A DNA stretch of 64,000 bases from Euptelea pleiosperma (lineage: Eukaryota > Streptophyta > Magnoliopsida > Ranunculales > Eupteleaceae). The translations under genes and the position numbers were made by a program. Location: contig CM068547.1 in NCBI GenBank assembly GCA_035048495.1, positions 23,815,913 through 23,879,912 on the forward strand. The letters are read 5' to 3'. Under the pieces are notes generated by a model. That model saw nothing but the letters and a program-made list of their open reading frames with translations. It was not told where the DNA came from and did not search any database. Shown piece by piece: positions 56,221 to 64,000 of this stretch (position 1 is its first letter; each line of letters opens with the position of its first letter).

Positions 56221-57012
56221 TTTATATATTTGAATCCTTAACAGGGCACAAAGCCATGACGCAAAAGAATTCAAGGCTCCCGGCTAGGACTTCATAGTTG
56301 ACGGGAATCTCGTTAATTCTAATCACATGACTTAGAATATTTAGATCATCCCGGCCTTCCGGTTTGTACACTTGAATTCTTATCAAGGCAAGAAGCCAAG
56401 ATGTGTTAGAATCTAAGGCTCTCGGCTAGGACTTCATAGTCGACGGGAATCTCGTTAATTCTAGTCGCATGACTTAGAATATTTAGATCATCCCGGCTTT
56501 CCGGTTTGTATATTTGAATTCTTATCAAGGCAAGAAGCCAAGATGTGTTAGAATCCAAGGCTCCCGGCTAGGACTTCATAGTCGACGGGAAGCTCGTTAA
56601 TTCTAGTCGCATGACTTAGAATATTTAGATCATCCCGGCCTTTCGGTTTGTATACTTGAATTCTTATCAAGGCAAGAAGCCATGATGTGTAAGAATCCAA
56701 GGCTCCCGGCTAGGACTTCATAGTCGATGGGAATCTCGTTAATTCTAGTCGCATGACTTAGAATATTTAGATCATCCCGGCCTTCCGGTTTGTACACTTG
56801 AATTCTTATCAAGGCAAGAAGCCAAGATGTGTTAGAATCCAAGGCTCCCGGCTAGGACTTCATAGTCGACGGGAATCTTATTAATTCTAGTTGCATGACT
56901 AAGAATATTTAGATCATCCCGGCTTTTCGGTTTGTATACTTGAATTCTTATCAAGGCAAGAAGCCAAGATGTATAAGAATCCAAGGCTCTCGGCTAGGAC
57001 TTTAGAGTTGAT
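56221..57012. repeat. Tandem array, 142-bp unit, about 5.6 copies
   Basis: The motif 'ggtttgta.acttgaattc' recurs with its TTTGTA at 56,363, 56,505, 56,647, 56,789 and 56,931, an exact 142-base period; the first, more diverged unit begins near 56,221. Each unit contains 'caaggcaagaagcca', 'cggctaggacttcatag' and 'atttagatcatcccgg'. The inner units are nearly identical. The array lies between the integrase end (57,043) and the antisense gene, in the 3' non-coding region of the Tat element. Confidence 0.97.
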
Positions 57013-57042
57013 GATGATGCTTCTTGTATGAGAAATTTGGAG

Positions 57043-58140
57043 TCATCTTTCTTGATAGAAGATGCGCATATTAAACGCGTTCCACGGCCTTTCGAATACA
57101 TCTCCATCTTGTGTTTTCAAGTAATATGCCCCGTTTTGCCCAATCCTGTCAATAAGGTAAGGACCTTCCCAATTGGCACCCAATTTGCCACTTCCAGGCT
57201 CTCTGGTATTGTCAAATACTTTCCTTAATACCAAATCTCCAACTTTGAAGGTCCTGCGTCTGACACGGCGATTATACGATCGATTGATGGTTTGCTGATA
57301 ATTTGCCAATCTTACAACCGCTTGTTCATGCCGTTCTTCTAGCAAATCATTATCTCGAGCCAGGATCTCCTCATTCTGTCCAGTATTGACAGCCTGAGTA
57401 CGAGATGTCGGGACAACAACTTCTGTAAGGATCACTGCTTCTGACCCATAGGCCAGGAAAAATGGAGATTCTCCTATAGTCCTTCTCGGGGTAGTTCGAT
57501 ATGCCCATAGTACTCCTGACAATTCTTCTGCCCATTTTTCCTTTGCCTGATCCAGCCTCTTCTTCAAATTTTTGAGTATGACTCGATTTGCCCTTTTAGC
57601 GAGTCCATTACTCTGGGGGTATCTCAGAGCAGATAATCGCTTCTTTATATTCAAAGCTTGACACAGAGCTTTGACCTCGTTGGAATCAAACTGGGTTCCA
57701 TTGTCCGTGACAATCTCCTGCAGAATGCCGAATCGGCAGATGATATTCTCCCACAAGAACCTCTTAACATGTGAAGACTGCACCTGAACTAATGGAACTG
57801 CTTCGATCCACTTTGTGAAGTAATCTGTGGCTACCAGTAAGAACCTGACGTTCCCTGGGGCTGTCGGGAATGGTCCGATTATATCCAATCCCCATTTTGC
57901 AAATGGCCATGGACTGAATACAGGATGTAACTCTTCGGCGGAAACTTTGATCAATGGAGAATATTTCTGGCACTTCTCACATTTCTTGACAAGCAACTTG
58001 GCATCTTTCTGCATATAGGGCCAAAAATAACCTTGGCTGATGGCTTTATGTGCCAAGGTCCTAGCCCCCGAGTGATTTCCACATTCACCCGCGTGTATCT
58101 CAAGAAGAACTTGCTGAGATTCACTGGGGGTAAGGCATTT
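57043..58140 (-). pseudogene. Tat integrase
   Basis: A 338-codon open frame (58,056-57,043) with its zinc-binding N-terminus starting slightly upstream: H and H in GECGNHSGARTLAHKA and C-x2-C in KKCEKCQ. The core has WGLDIIGPFPTAPGN (first D), IVTDNGTQFDS (second D) and then YPQSNGLAKRANR, where the catalytic glutamate of NGQAEA is a lysine. The C-terminus has WAYRTTPRRTIGESPFFLAY, VGDLVLRKV and a NWEGPYLIDRI domain. The frame is open but the enzyme should be dead through the E-to-K change. Confidence 0.93.
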
Positions 58141-58562
58141 GAGGAGGGGGCCTGATGCTAATTTTCTATAGAAATCTGGCCTACCATGGTGTATCTTCTC
58201 CCAAGCCTCTGAATTCTTTTCGCCGCATCTCTCCCAGACGGGAGGTCTCCATTCTGTAAATACCTTCGAAAATCATCCATCTAGCTTGGCTCATGATCAA
58301 CCTCAATTGGGGCTAAGTACATCTCAACAGGCATAGGAATACTTGGAAATTCTTAATAGTCCACGGGTATGGTTCTTGACTCAGTACCTCCCAACATAGT
58401 GGATAGATAGGCCAAGGCATCAACATGTCAATTTTCCATTCGAGGTAATTGATGAACCTCTAGGTTATCGAACCGTCCTGCCAATTGTTGGATGATATCC
58501 AAATAGGCTCCCATCCTCTCATCTCGGGCTAGATATGTCCCAGCATATTGACTGACGACCAA
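58141..58562 (-). pseudogene. Decayed linker between second RNase H and integrase (Tat pol)
   Basis: Reads as the end of the second RNase H (LVVSQYAGTYLARDERMGAY, FDNLEVHQLPRMEN) and the following spacer, with in-frame stops near 58,563, 58,428, 58,353 and 58,280. Several are at positions where W or Q is expected. Confidence 0.8.
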
Positions 58563-59000
58563 CTAAGAATCAGTATATACGGTAATATCCTTTATTCCGA
58601 GATCTAGTGTTGTTTGAAGCCCTGAAATCATTGCTTCATATTCTGCTTTGTTATTGGATGCCACGAACCCGAGTTTAACAGATTTTTCCAATCTAGTGTT
58701 CTCGGGTGTGACCAGGACAACTCCTATACCCGATCCACTCTCGCTGGCCGATCCATTAGTAAACAACCTCCACCCCGTCTTAGGATTCAACATCTCTAGC
58801 ATCTTGGGAAGTGGAAGAACTTCTCTGTCCTCGCCCCCAGTGTCTGCCACATCTTGGACTGGGAAATCAGCCAAAAACCCGGCTAAGGCATGTTCCTTCT
58901 CGGACGTCCTTGGTGAGAATTGAATGTCATACTGAGCCAAATAGATGGCCCATTTAGCCATTTTTCCTGATAAACCAATCTTACCGAGTATAGATTTCAA
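58563..59000 (-). pseudogene. Tat second (archaeal-type) RNase H domain
   Basis: An open stretch of 145 codons starts in the end of the first RNase H (KWAIYLAQYDIQFSPRTSEK, HALAGFLADFP) and enters a second RNase H: RLFTNGSASESGSGIGVVLV, SNNKAEYEAMISGL, ITVYTDS. The first catalytic aspartate of the DGS motif is N here (TNGSA), another sign of decay; the E in AEYEA and D in YTDS remain. A stop ends it at 58,563. The double RNase H is a Tat/Athila-type lineage mark. Confidence 0.88.
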
Positions 59001-60230
59001 AGGGTACTCTGTGTAGACCGTGATAGTTCTTCCTTCGAACTAAGGTTTAAGACACCTAGAAGCATAAATCAAAGCAAGAGCAGCTTTCTCGATTGTGGCA
59101 TATCTTATTTCTGCTCCAATAAAAGTTTTACTGGTAAAATATACTGGCCATTCTTCTCGGTCGAGCTCACGGAAGAGGACGACGCTGATAGATTCATCAG
59201 TAGTAGCCAAATAGAGACCTAGAGGCTCCCCTTGATCGGGTTTAGAAAGAATTGGAGGTTGGGAGAGATAGTGTTTAAGCTTTTGGAAGGCTTCATCACA
59301 TTCCTTCATCCAGTCAAACCTCCCATTTTTCTTCAAGAGCCTGAATAAAGGTCTGCATCTATCTGACGATCTCGCTATGAAGCGATTCAATGCAGCTATC
59401 CTCCCGGCTAGCTTTTGGACTTCCTTCCTGTTCTTTGGTGAAGGCATTTCCGTCAAGGCCCTGATCTGCTCGGGATTAGCTTCAATTCCTCGCCTTGTAA
59501 TGAGATAACCTAGAAACTTCCTAGAGGTCACTCTAAAGACGCATTTGGTAGGATTGAGCTTCATTTGATACTCCTGTAGGCGGTCGAATGTTTTCCCGAG
59601 ATCTCCTAGATGAGGTTCCCAGATCCTCATTTTAACCATCATATCATCTATATAGACTTCCATTGTCACGCCAATCATGTCATGGAACATTTTGTTGACG
59701 AGGTGCTGATAAGTGGCTCCTGCATTTTTGAGGCTAAAAGGCATAACTTTGTAACAAAAGACACCCCTATCAGTCGTGAAGGCCGTCATCTCCTGGTCTG
59801 GCTCATACAACAGAATCTGATTGTAGCTCGAGTATCTATCAATGAAAGACAAGATTTCATATCCCGAGGTGGCGTCGACAAGTTGATCAATCCTCGGCAA
59901 AAGATATGGATCTTTAGGGCAAGCCTTATTCAAATGGGTGAAGTCTATGCAAACTCTGATCTTCCCATTCTTCTTTGGAACAGCCACTATGTTGGCTAAC
60001 CATTGAGCATTGTTGACTTCACGGATGAACCCGGCCTTCAAGAGTTTATCAATCTCCTCTTGGACTGCCTGCTGCTTCTTGGGAGCAATTCTTCGAGGTC
60101 TTTGCTTCACAGGTAAATGCTTACTATTTACCTGTAAATGATGACAAGAGATGTCGGGAGGAATACCTGGCATATCACTGAATGACCATGCGAAAACATC
60201 CATATAAGATTTCAGAAAATCAGTGTAGGA
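59001..60230 (-). pseudogene. Tat reverse transcriptase and RNase H
   Basis: Starts inside the linker before RT (DFLKSYMDVFAWSFSDMPGI), with no protease upstream because of a deletion. RT motifs in order: NAQWLANIVAVPKKNGKIRV, CIDFTHLNKACPKDPYLLPR, ILSFIDRYSSYNQI (catalytic D kept), GVFCYKVMPFSLKNAGATYQ, EVYIDDMMVK (YIDD box), KCVFRVTSRKFLGYLITRRG and the connection domain RFIARSSDRCRPLF. RNase H follows (LGLYLATTDESISVVLF) up to a stop at 59,040, where the sequence then continues FEGRTITVYTEYPL. Motifs are intact, the frame has one stop. Confidence 0.93.
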
Positions 60231-60231
60231 T

Positions 60232-60770
60232 ATCTTGTCAGGATATATGCATCCAGCAAGTCATATGACCTTGCCGGGATGAGATGGAAATAGATCCCGT
60301 CAAGTAAGTCTGTCGACTTTGTTGGGATATAGGCATCCAGTAAGTCATATGACCTTGCCGGGATGAGATAGAAATAGATCCCGTTAAGTAAGTCTGTCGA
60401 CCTTGTCTGGATATAGGCATCCAGTATGTCATATGACCTTGCCAGGAGGAGTTGAATATTCATCTCGCCAATGAGATCAATAATTGATATGTCGGGCAAG
60501 ATTGAATGCTTCCCGACATATTAAAGGTTGAAGCATTAATGCGCTTTGTTAGCACTGTCTCAATATGCCGATCATTCCATCATGACACATGGCACTTCCA
60601 ATTAATGGAAGCTGTGTGACACGATGGGGCGGTTTATGGCTCCTGATGATGCCTTCGGCGCATTCAATCTTGCGTGCTGTCTATCAACACACGTCATCTT
60701 TTCACGACCGCACGTGCCAAGCCAGTGACACACGTCAATATTTGACTTGCTAGAAAATACGGCACCCACA
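60232..60770 (-). repeat. Truncated 5' LTR of the Tat element
   Basis: The last 90 bases match the end of the left LTR ('cacacgtcatcttttcacg', 'tttgacttgct.gaaaat', 'acggcacccaca'). Leftward, homology to the left LTR stops near 60,232 ('ttgtcaggatatatgcatcc' aligns with 52,756), where pol sequence begins, so the U5 end and primer site are deleted. Extra sequence (60,241-60,660), including 84-bp repeats, has no counterpart in the left LTR. Confidence 0.85.
60241..60440. repeat. 84-bp tandem repeat, about 2.4 copies, in right Tat LTR
   Basis: GGATAT...GCATCCAG recurs at 60,241, 60,325 and 60,409 (84-base period) with 'gtcatatgaccttgcc', 'gaaatagatcccgt' and 'aagtaagtctgtcga' in each unit. A single unit-like block is in the left LTR near 52,690-52,780. 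The repeated open frame it makes is not a gene. Confidence 0.92.
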
Positions 60771-60775
60771 GTATT
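60771..60775. repeat. Target-site duplication of Tat insertion, right copy
   Basis: GTATT, identical to 52,058-52,062. Confidence 0.95.
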
Positions 60776-61091
60776 CATGGACCTTGGATAGTCCCTTTAC
60801 CAATTATTTTAGCACTACTGCCACTCCAAATATAACCTCACCATCATGACATTCATCAAGAAAATAGAAATGAGATTTTTCTCCAGTCATATGTCTGGAG
60901 CATCTACTATCTAAATACCACTTAGAAGTTTCATTAGCAATAAGAGCAGTATGGATGACTAAATATTTTTCAACATTTTTCTTATTCCAAATTTTCATAA
61001 AAGCATTACTAGACTGATTGAACTGAGAGTTATTAAAATTCTCTTTTCTATTTTTAGCTTTAGCATTTAAGTCTGCTATCTTTTTAAACAA
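60776..61091 (-). pseudogene. Sirevirus protease region
   Basis: Encodes ALIANETSKWYLDSRCSRHM, the retroviral-type aspartic protease site of copia elements, where DSG is expected. Here the D (60,909-60,911) is kept but the glycine is arginine (60,903-60,905). HFYFLDECHDGEVIFG follows, then a stop and the border of the Tat insertion. The reading continues across the insertion at 52,057. Confidence 0.85.
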
Positions 61092-62803
61092 TTCCTTTCA
61101 TTTGTTTAGTTTTTTGGTTTTCTTTAAACTTTTTAAATCATTCTTTTCCTTTTTCTTTTGGAATTCTAATTTCTTTTCAAGAATATGACAATTGTATTTT
61201 GTATGTCCAGAATGTCTACAATAATGACAAATAATATTTAGTTTAATTTGTTCATCTTGAGTTGAATCCAAAGTAGCTTTTACAAAAATAGTTTTGGAAT
61301 TTGAATTTTTAGTTGATTTTCCAGTGTAACCAAGTCCTCTCCTATCATTGTTTGCTTTCCCCTTGTTTAATAAATTTTTCAGTATAGAATTTCCTTGAGT
61401 GATGTTTCTAATTAAAGTTGTATTTTTCATTTCAAAATCATTTCTTTTAAGACTTAATTTCTCAATTTATTTTTCAAGTTCATTTTCTCTGTTTAAGATT
61501 TGAGTTATTTCATCTTCCTTGTTCATTACAGTGTGATATAGATCTCTTGACTCAATTTTTAGTGAAGCATTTTCGCAACACAAATTAGTTTTATCTTTCT
61601 TTAGATTATCACAAGATTTTGCCTGAATTAAGATTTCCTTATACAAATTATCAAAAGCAACTTGAATGTCTTCTTCACTTTCATCATCACTTAAATCGGT
61701 TTCATGTTCCATTATAGCATTTTCAGAATTATAATTTTTATTCAGATTAGCTACAGTCATTAGTGCTCTAATATTAGATGATTCTTCTCTACCACTTGAT
61801 GTGTTCGTTTCATTATCGAAATCATCACTATTTATGTCCCAAGCATTCGCTTTCATAGCTTTAGTTTTTCCTTTCTTAATATTATTAGGACAGTCAGTAG
61901 AGATATGACCAAACCCCCTACATTTATAACATTGTATTTCATCTTTGTTGTTTTCTCCCTTTTTGTATTTTTCAAATTTTTTAAAAGGCTTTCTATTCTT
62001 TTGTGTAAAATTTTTCTTGTCCTTGTTTCTGAAAAATTTTCTGAATTTTTTAGCAAAGAGGGCAACTTCATCATCAATGTTATTAGACTCATCAGAGTCA
62101 CTTTCTTCTCTCAATTATTTTTTAGAGGTTTTTAGAGCTAATCCTTTCTTTTTGGGTGTATGAAGTTTCAGTTCAAATGTTTGAATTGATCCTATCAGTT
62201 CTTCTAATCTTATCAGATCAACATTCTTACTTTCTTCAATAGCTATAATTTTATGATGAAATCTATCAGGTAATGACCTCAGAATTTTTCTAACAATTTC
62301 AGGCTCAAGAATGGCTTCACCAAGACCCCACATGGAGTTAAATTTTTCACTCAGCTTGGTGTAGTAGTCTGTGAAACTTTCATCTTCATTCATTCTAATA
62401 ATTTCAAATTGAGTTGTGAGCATTTGAAGTTTTGACACTTTGACAGAATTTGTTCCTTAATGGTCATTTCCAAAATGTCCCATGCTTGTTTTGAGGTTTC
62501 ACAAGCAATTATCCTTTTGAATTCATCAGGAGATAAAGCACAATGTATTGCATTCAATGCACGATTATTATATTGGTATGCATCTTTATCTCCTATACTC
62601 CAGTCTCTTTTTGGTTTAACAGTAATAGTAGTTGATTCTCCAACAGTTGTTGCTACAGTAGGGGATGTCCATCCCATTTATACTATTTCCCAAATCCGTT
62701 CATCCAGGAATTTTAAGAAAATCCTCATTCTAGCCTTCCAATAAGCGTAATTAGTATCATTAAATAGAGGAGGTCTAGACACAGAGTAACCCTCTTGACT
62801 CAT
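61092..62803 (-). pseudogene. Sirevirus gag
   Basis: The start is the ATG at 62,803, 62 bases after the primer site. The N-terminus is YAYWKARMRIFLKFLDERIW (UBN2-type), followed by NAIHCALSPDEFKRIIACET and LRSLPDRFHHKIIAIEESKN. A basic linker precedes zinc knuckle CYKCRGFGHISTDC (61,890-61,931); then an acidic and coiled-coil region, and a second knuckle CHYCRHSGHTKYNC (61,188-61,229). Breaks: stops near 62,678, 62,115, 61,467 and 61,098 and a frameshift near 62,440. Two knuckles separated by a coiled coil give the long gag seen in Sireviruses. Same layout as the plus-strand gag at 39.4-44.5 kb. Confidence 0.9.
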
Positions 62804-62865
62804 GGTTATTCTAAGGGAACTAAGGATCACACTTGGGTTGTTTAAGCCCTTCACAAAGTGACCTT

Positions 62866-62877
62866 GCTCTGATACTA
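62866..62877 (-). promoter_or_regulatory. Primer-binding site of the Sirevirus
   Basis: The minus strand reads TAGTATCAGAGC, the initiator tRNA-Met primer site TGGTATCAGAGC with one change, two bases inside the LTR end at 62,880. This fixes the direction of the element. Confidence 0.9.
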
Positions 62878-62879
62878 AT

Positions 62880-64000
62880 TGAAATTCTCTTTTAATTCCC
62901 AGGTTAAGTCCTAGAGGGGGGTGAATGGGACAATTTTTAATTCCTCTGCGAATTCTTATGGATTAAAAAATTATTGATCACACAAGGTGGAAAAGGATCA
63001 AGAAATTAATATATCAATCATCCACAGAAGCATAGATTTGAAAAATAATTATACAAACATTCATAATCACATGAGACTCAGATTTATAGTGGTTCGGTGA
63101 CTCCGCACCTACGTCTACTGTCCAATACTCACCACGAGTAGTATTATATTATTTCAATCATGCATTACAACATTTCCAATCGAAATAAATAATCAACCAA
63201 CTATGATTATTCTTAGTCTCAATCTAACGAGAATCGCTTCTCGCTCACCTAGAGAGTCAGCCTAGGCCAATAGTCTATTCATAGAAATTCTTTTCTCTTG
63301 GATCTATAATCTACAACTCAGTTAGATGAGTCCACACTCATCCACCAATCACAAAATAATAGTGTTCACAAATATTGAATTCTATCAACAGGTATTGGTT
63401 CATAGAAACGCTTACCTCTCGATGAATATGATCGAATGAAAATCCTTTGGAGAAGAATTTGCCCAAGAGACGCTCTGCCAAGAGTAATCCTATTCTTGGA
63501 AGAAGATTCTTGCAGACTAACAATACCAAATAGTTTCTTCCAAACACTTAGAGACTTTACAATGAATTCTCAGCTTTGCTCTAGTGAAGCTCTCACAAAT
63601 TTCAGATCTCTGGACTTAAAAATGATAATCAGGTAAAGTAAAGTAGAGATCTCTTAATTGGGTTAATTCTATCAAAGTGAGAGGGCTCTTATTTATAAGC
63701 AGGCCTCCTTTTGCTAGAACCGTACCGGATGTAGTCGTTTGAAGGACCAAAATGCGCTTCTAATCGCATAAAAGATTTTGTCAAACAAGATTCGAAACTG
63801 GAGGGGTCGACAACATTATTGGCTAGTCGACCGGGCCTTGGTCAACCGAGCCTTTAGTCGGTCGCCCGCTCAGGCTTTAAGCCAACAATCTCGAACTTGA
63901 GAGTTAGGGTCGATCGGATCTTCGGTCGCCCGCACAAATGAGCCGGTCGGTCGGACAGTTTTGTCCATAGTCGAATGCTACCAAATTCTAAGAATTTCTC
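62880..64000 (-). repeat. 5' LTR of the Sirevirus, cut by window end
   Basis: Starts (plus strand) TGAAATTCTCTTTT and aligns with 45,680-47,228; 1,121 bases are visible, so about 430 bases should follow beyond 64,000. It includes 'tatttataagcagg' (TATA on the minus strand) and the GTCGACC/CCGGTCGG palindrome cluster (63,805-63,955), where one palindrome block present at 46,710-46,740 is deleted. Confidence 0.92.

Larger units (their letters stand above)
52063..60770 (-). mobile_element. Tat-lineage Ty3/gypsy element, internally deleted, inside Sirevirus pol
   Basis: In minus-strand order: partial 5' LTR (60,770 down to about 60,232), reverse transcriptase/RNase H, a second archaeal-type RNase H, integrase, a 142-bp tandem array, an antisense accessory ORF, a polypurine tract and the 3' LTR (52,888-52,063). 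Two RNase H domains plus an antisense ORF and a long 3' region are lineage marks of Tat (Grande/Retand/Ogre group). The primer site, gag and protease are gone: RT begins about 30 bases from the truncated LTR. Termini TGTGGG/CCCACA are inverted. Confidence 0.92.
45680..64000 (-). mobile_element. Sirevirus (Ty1/copia) on minus strand, nested host of a Tat element; runs past window end
   Basis: In minus-strand order it has: 5' LTR (62,880 to beyond 64,000), primer-binding site, gag with two zinc knuckles, protease, [Tat insertion 52,063-60,770], RT and RNase H, a third ORF, several polypurine tracts and the 3' LTR (45,680-47,228). Long LTRs, a long coiled-coil gag, several polypurine tracts and an extra ORF before the 3' LTR together are the marks of Sireviruses. 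By eye the first 260 bases of the two LTRs differ at about 20 positions, mostly transitions, so it is not recent. AGAAT at 45,675-45,679 is the expected left half of its target duplication. Confidence 0.88.

Noticed and set aside
56630..56842. ORF within the 142-bp array
   Set aside because: 142 is not a multiple of three; open only by chance in two units.
60212..60499. Repeat protein of three 28-residue units
   Set aside because: It is the translation of the 84-bp tandem repeat in the Tat LTR.
1..64000. CRISPR arrays, operons, Shine-Dalgarno sites, bacterial-type systems
   Set aside because: The window is plant nuclear DNA; direct repeats present are transposon duplications or satellites without spacer structure.

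Overview
This is nuclear DNA from a flowering plant with a repeat-rich genome. The evidence is AT-rich DNA, spliced genes with long introns, and nested LTR retrotransposons of the Sirevirus, Tat and Del-like types. The exact species cannot be read from the sequence; a magnoliid, other early-diverging angiosperm or dicot would all fit.

Region 1 (about 5.4-27.9 kb, minus strand) holds the only host gene I can recognise: the 5' half of a Polycomb gene of the EMBRYONIC FLOWER 2 (EMF2/VEFS) family. Ten coding exons join in frame and give about 319 residues. A non-coding leader exon probably lies near 27.75-27.9 kb. The zinc finger and VEFS-box exons are not visible; they should lie left of base 1 or beyond a LINE-like region at 1-4 kb. 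The introns hold a 5'-truncated L1 element with a 12-bp target duplication, a second L1 tail, a hAT relic, a fold-back repeat and several small tandem duplications.

Region 2 (about 27.9-39.3 kb) is intergenic. It holds two copies of a MITE-like fold-back, a solo Tat LTR with a perfect 5-bp target duplication, a solo Sirevirus-type LTR, a piece of a Del-like LTR, another inverted-repeat element with TAACG ends, and GA-rich filler. No host gene was recognised here.

Region 3 (39.3-64 kb) is a nest of retroelements. A plus-strand Ty1/copia gag (primer-binding site at 39,304) is split by a 3.4-kb Del-like solo LTR. To its right lies a plus-oriented Sirevirus-type LTR (from 44,935) that is cut at 45,679 by a minus-strand Sirevirus. 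That element runs from 45,680 past the window end and carries gag, protease, RT/RNase H, an extra third ORF with an acidic tail and several polypurine tracts. It is itself split by a minus-strand Tat-lineage Ty3/gypsy element (52,063-60,770; target duplication GTATT on both sides). All are defective through stops, frameshifts and deletions.

The most interesting structures are accessory. The Tat element carries a plus-strand (antisense) ORF with its own TATA promoter and a clear intron, next to a 142-bp tandem array. The Sirevirus carries a third ORF that also seems to have its own promoter: a cluster of GGTCGACCGG-type palindromes followed by a TATA box, the same arrangement as in its LTR. 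Exon and element edges were placed by eye from splice sites, terminal repeats and target duplications.
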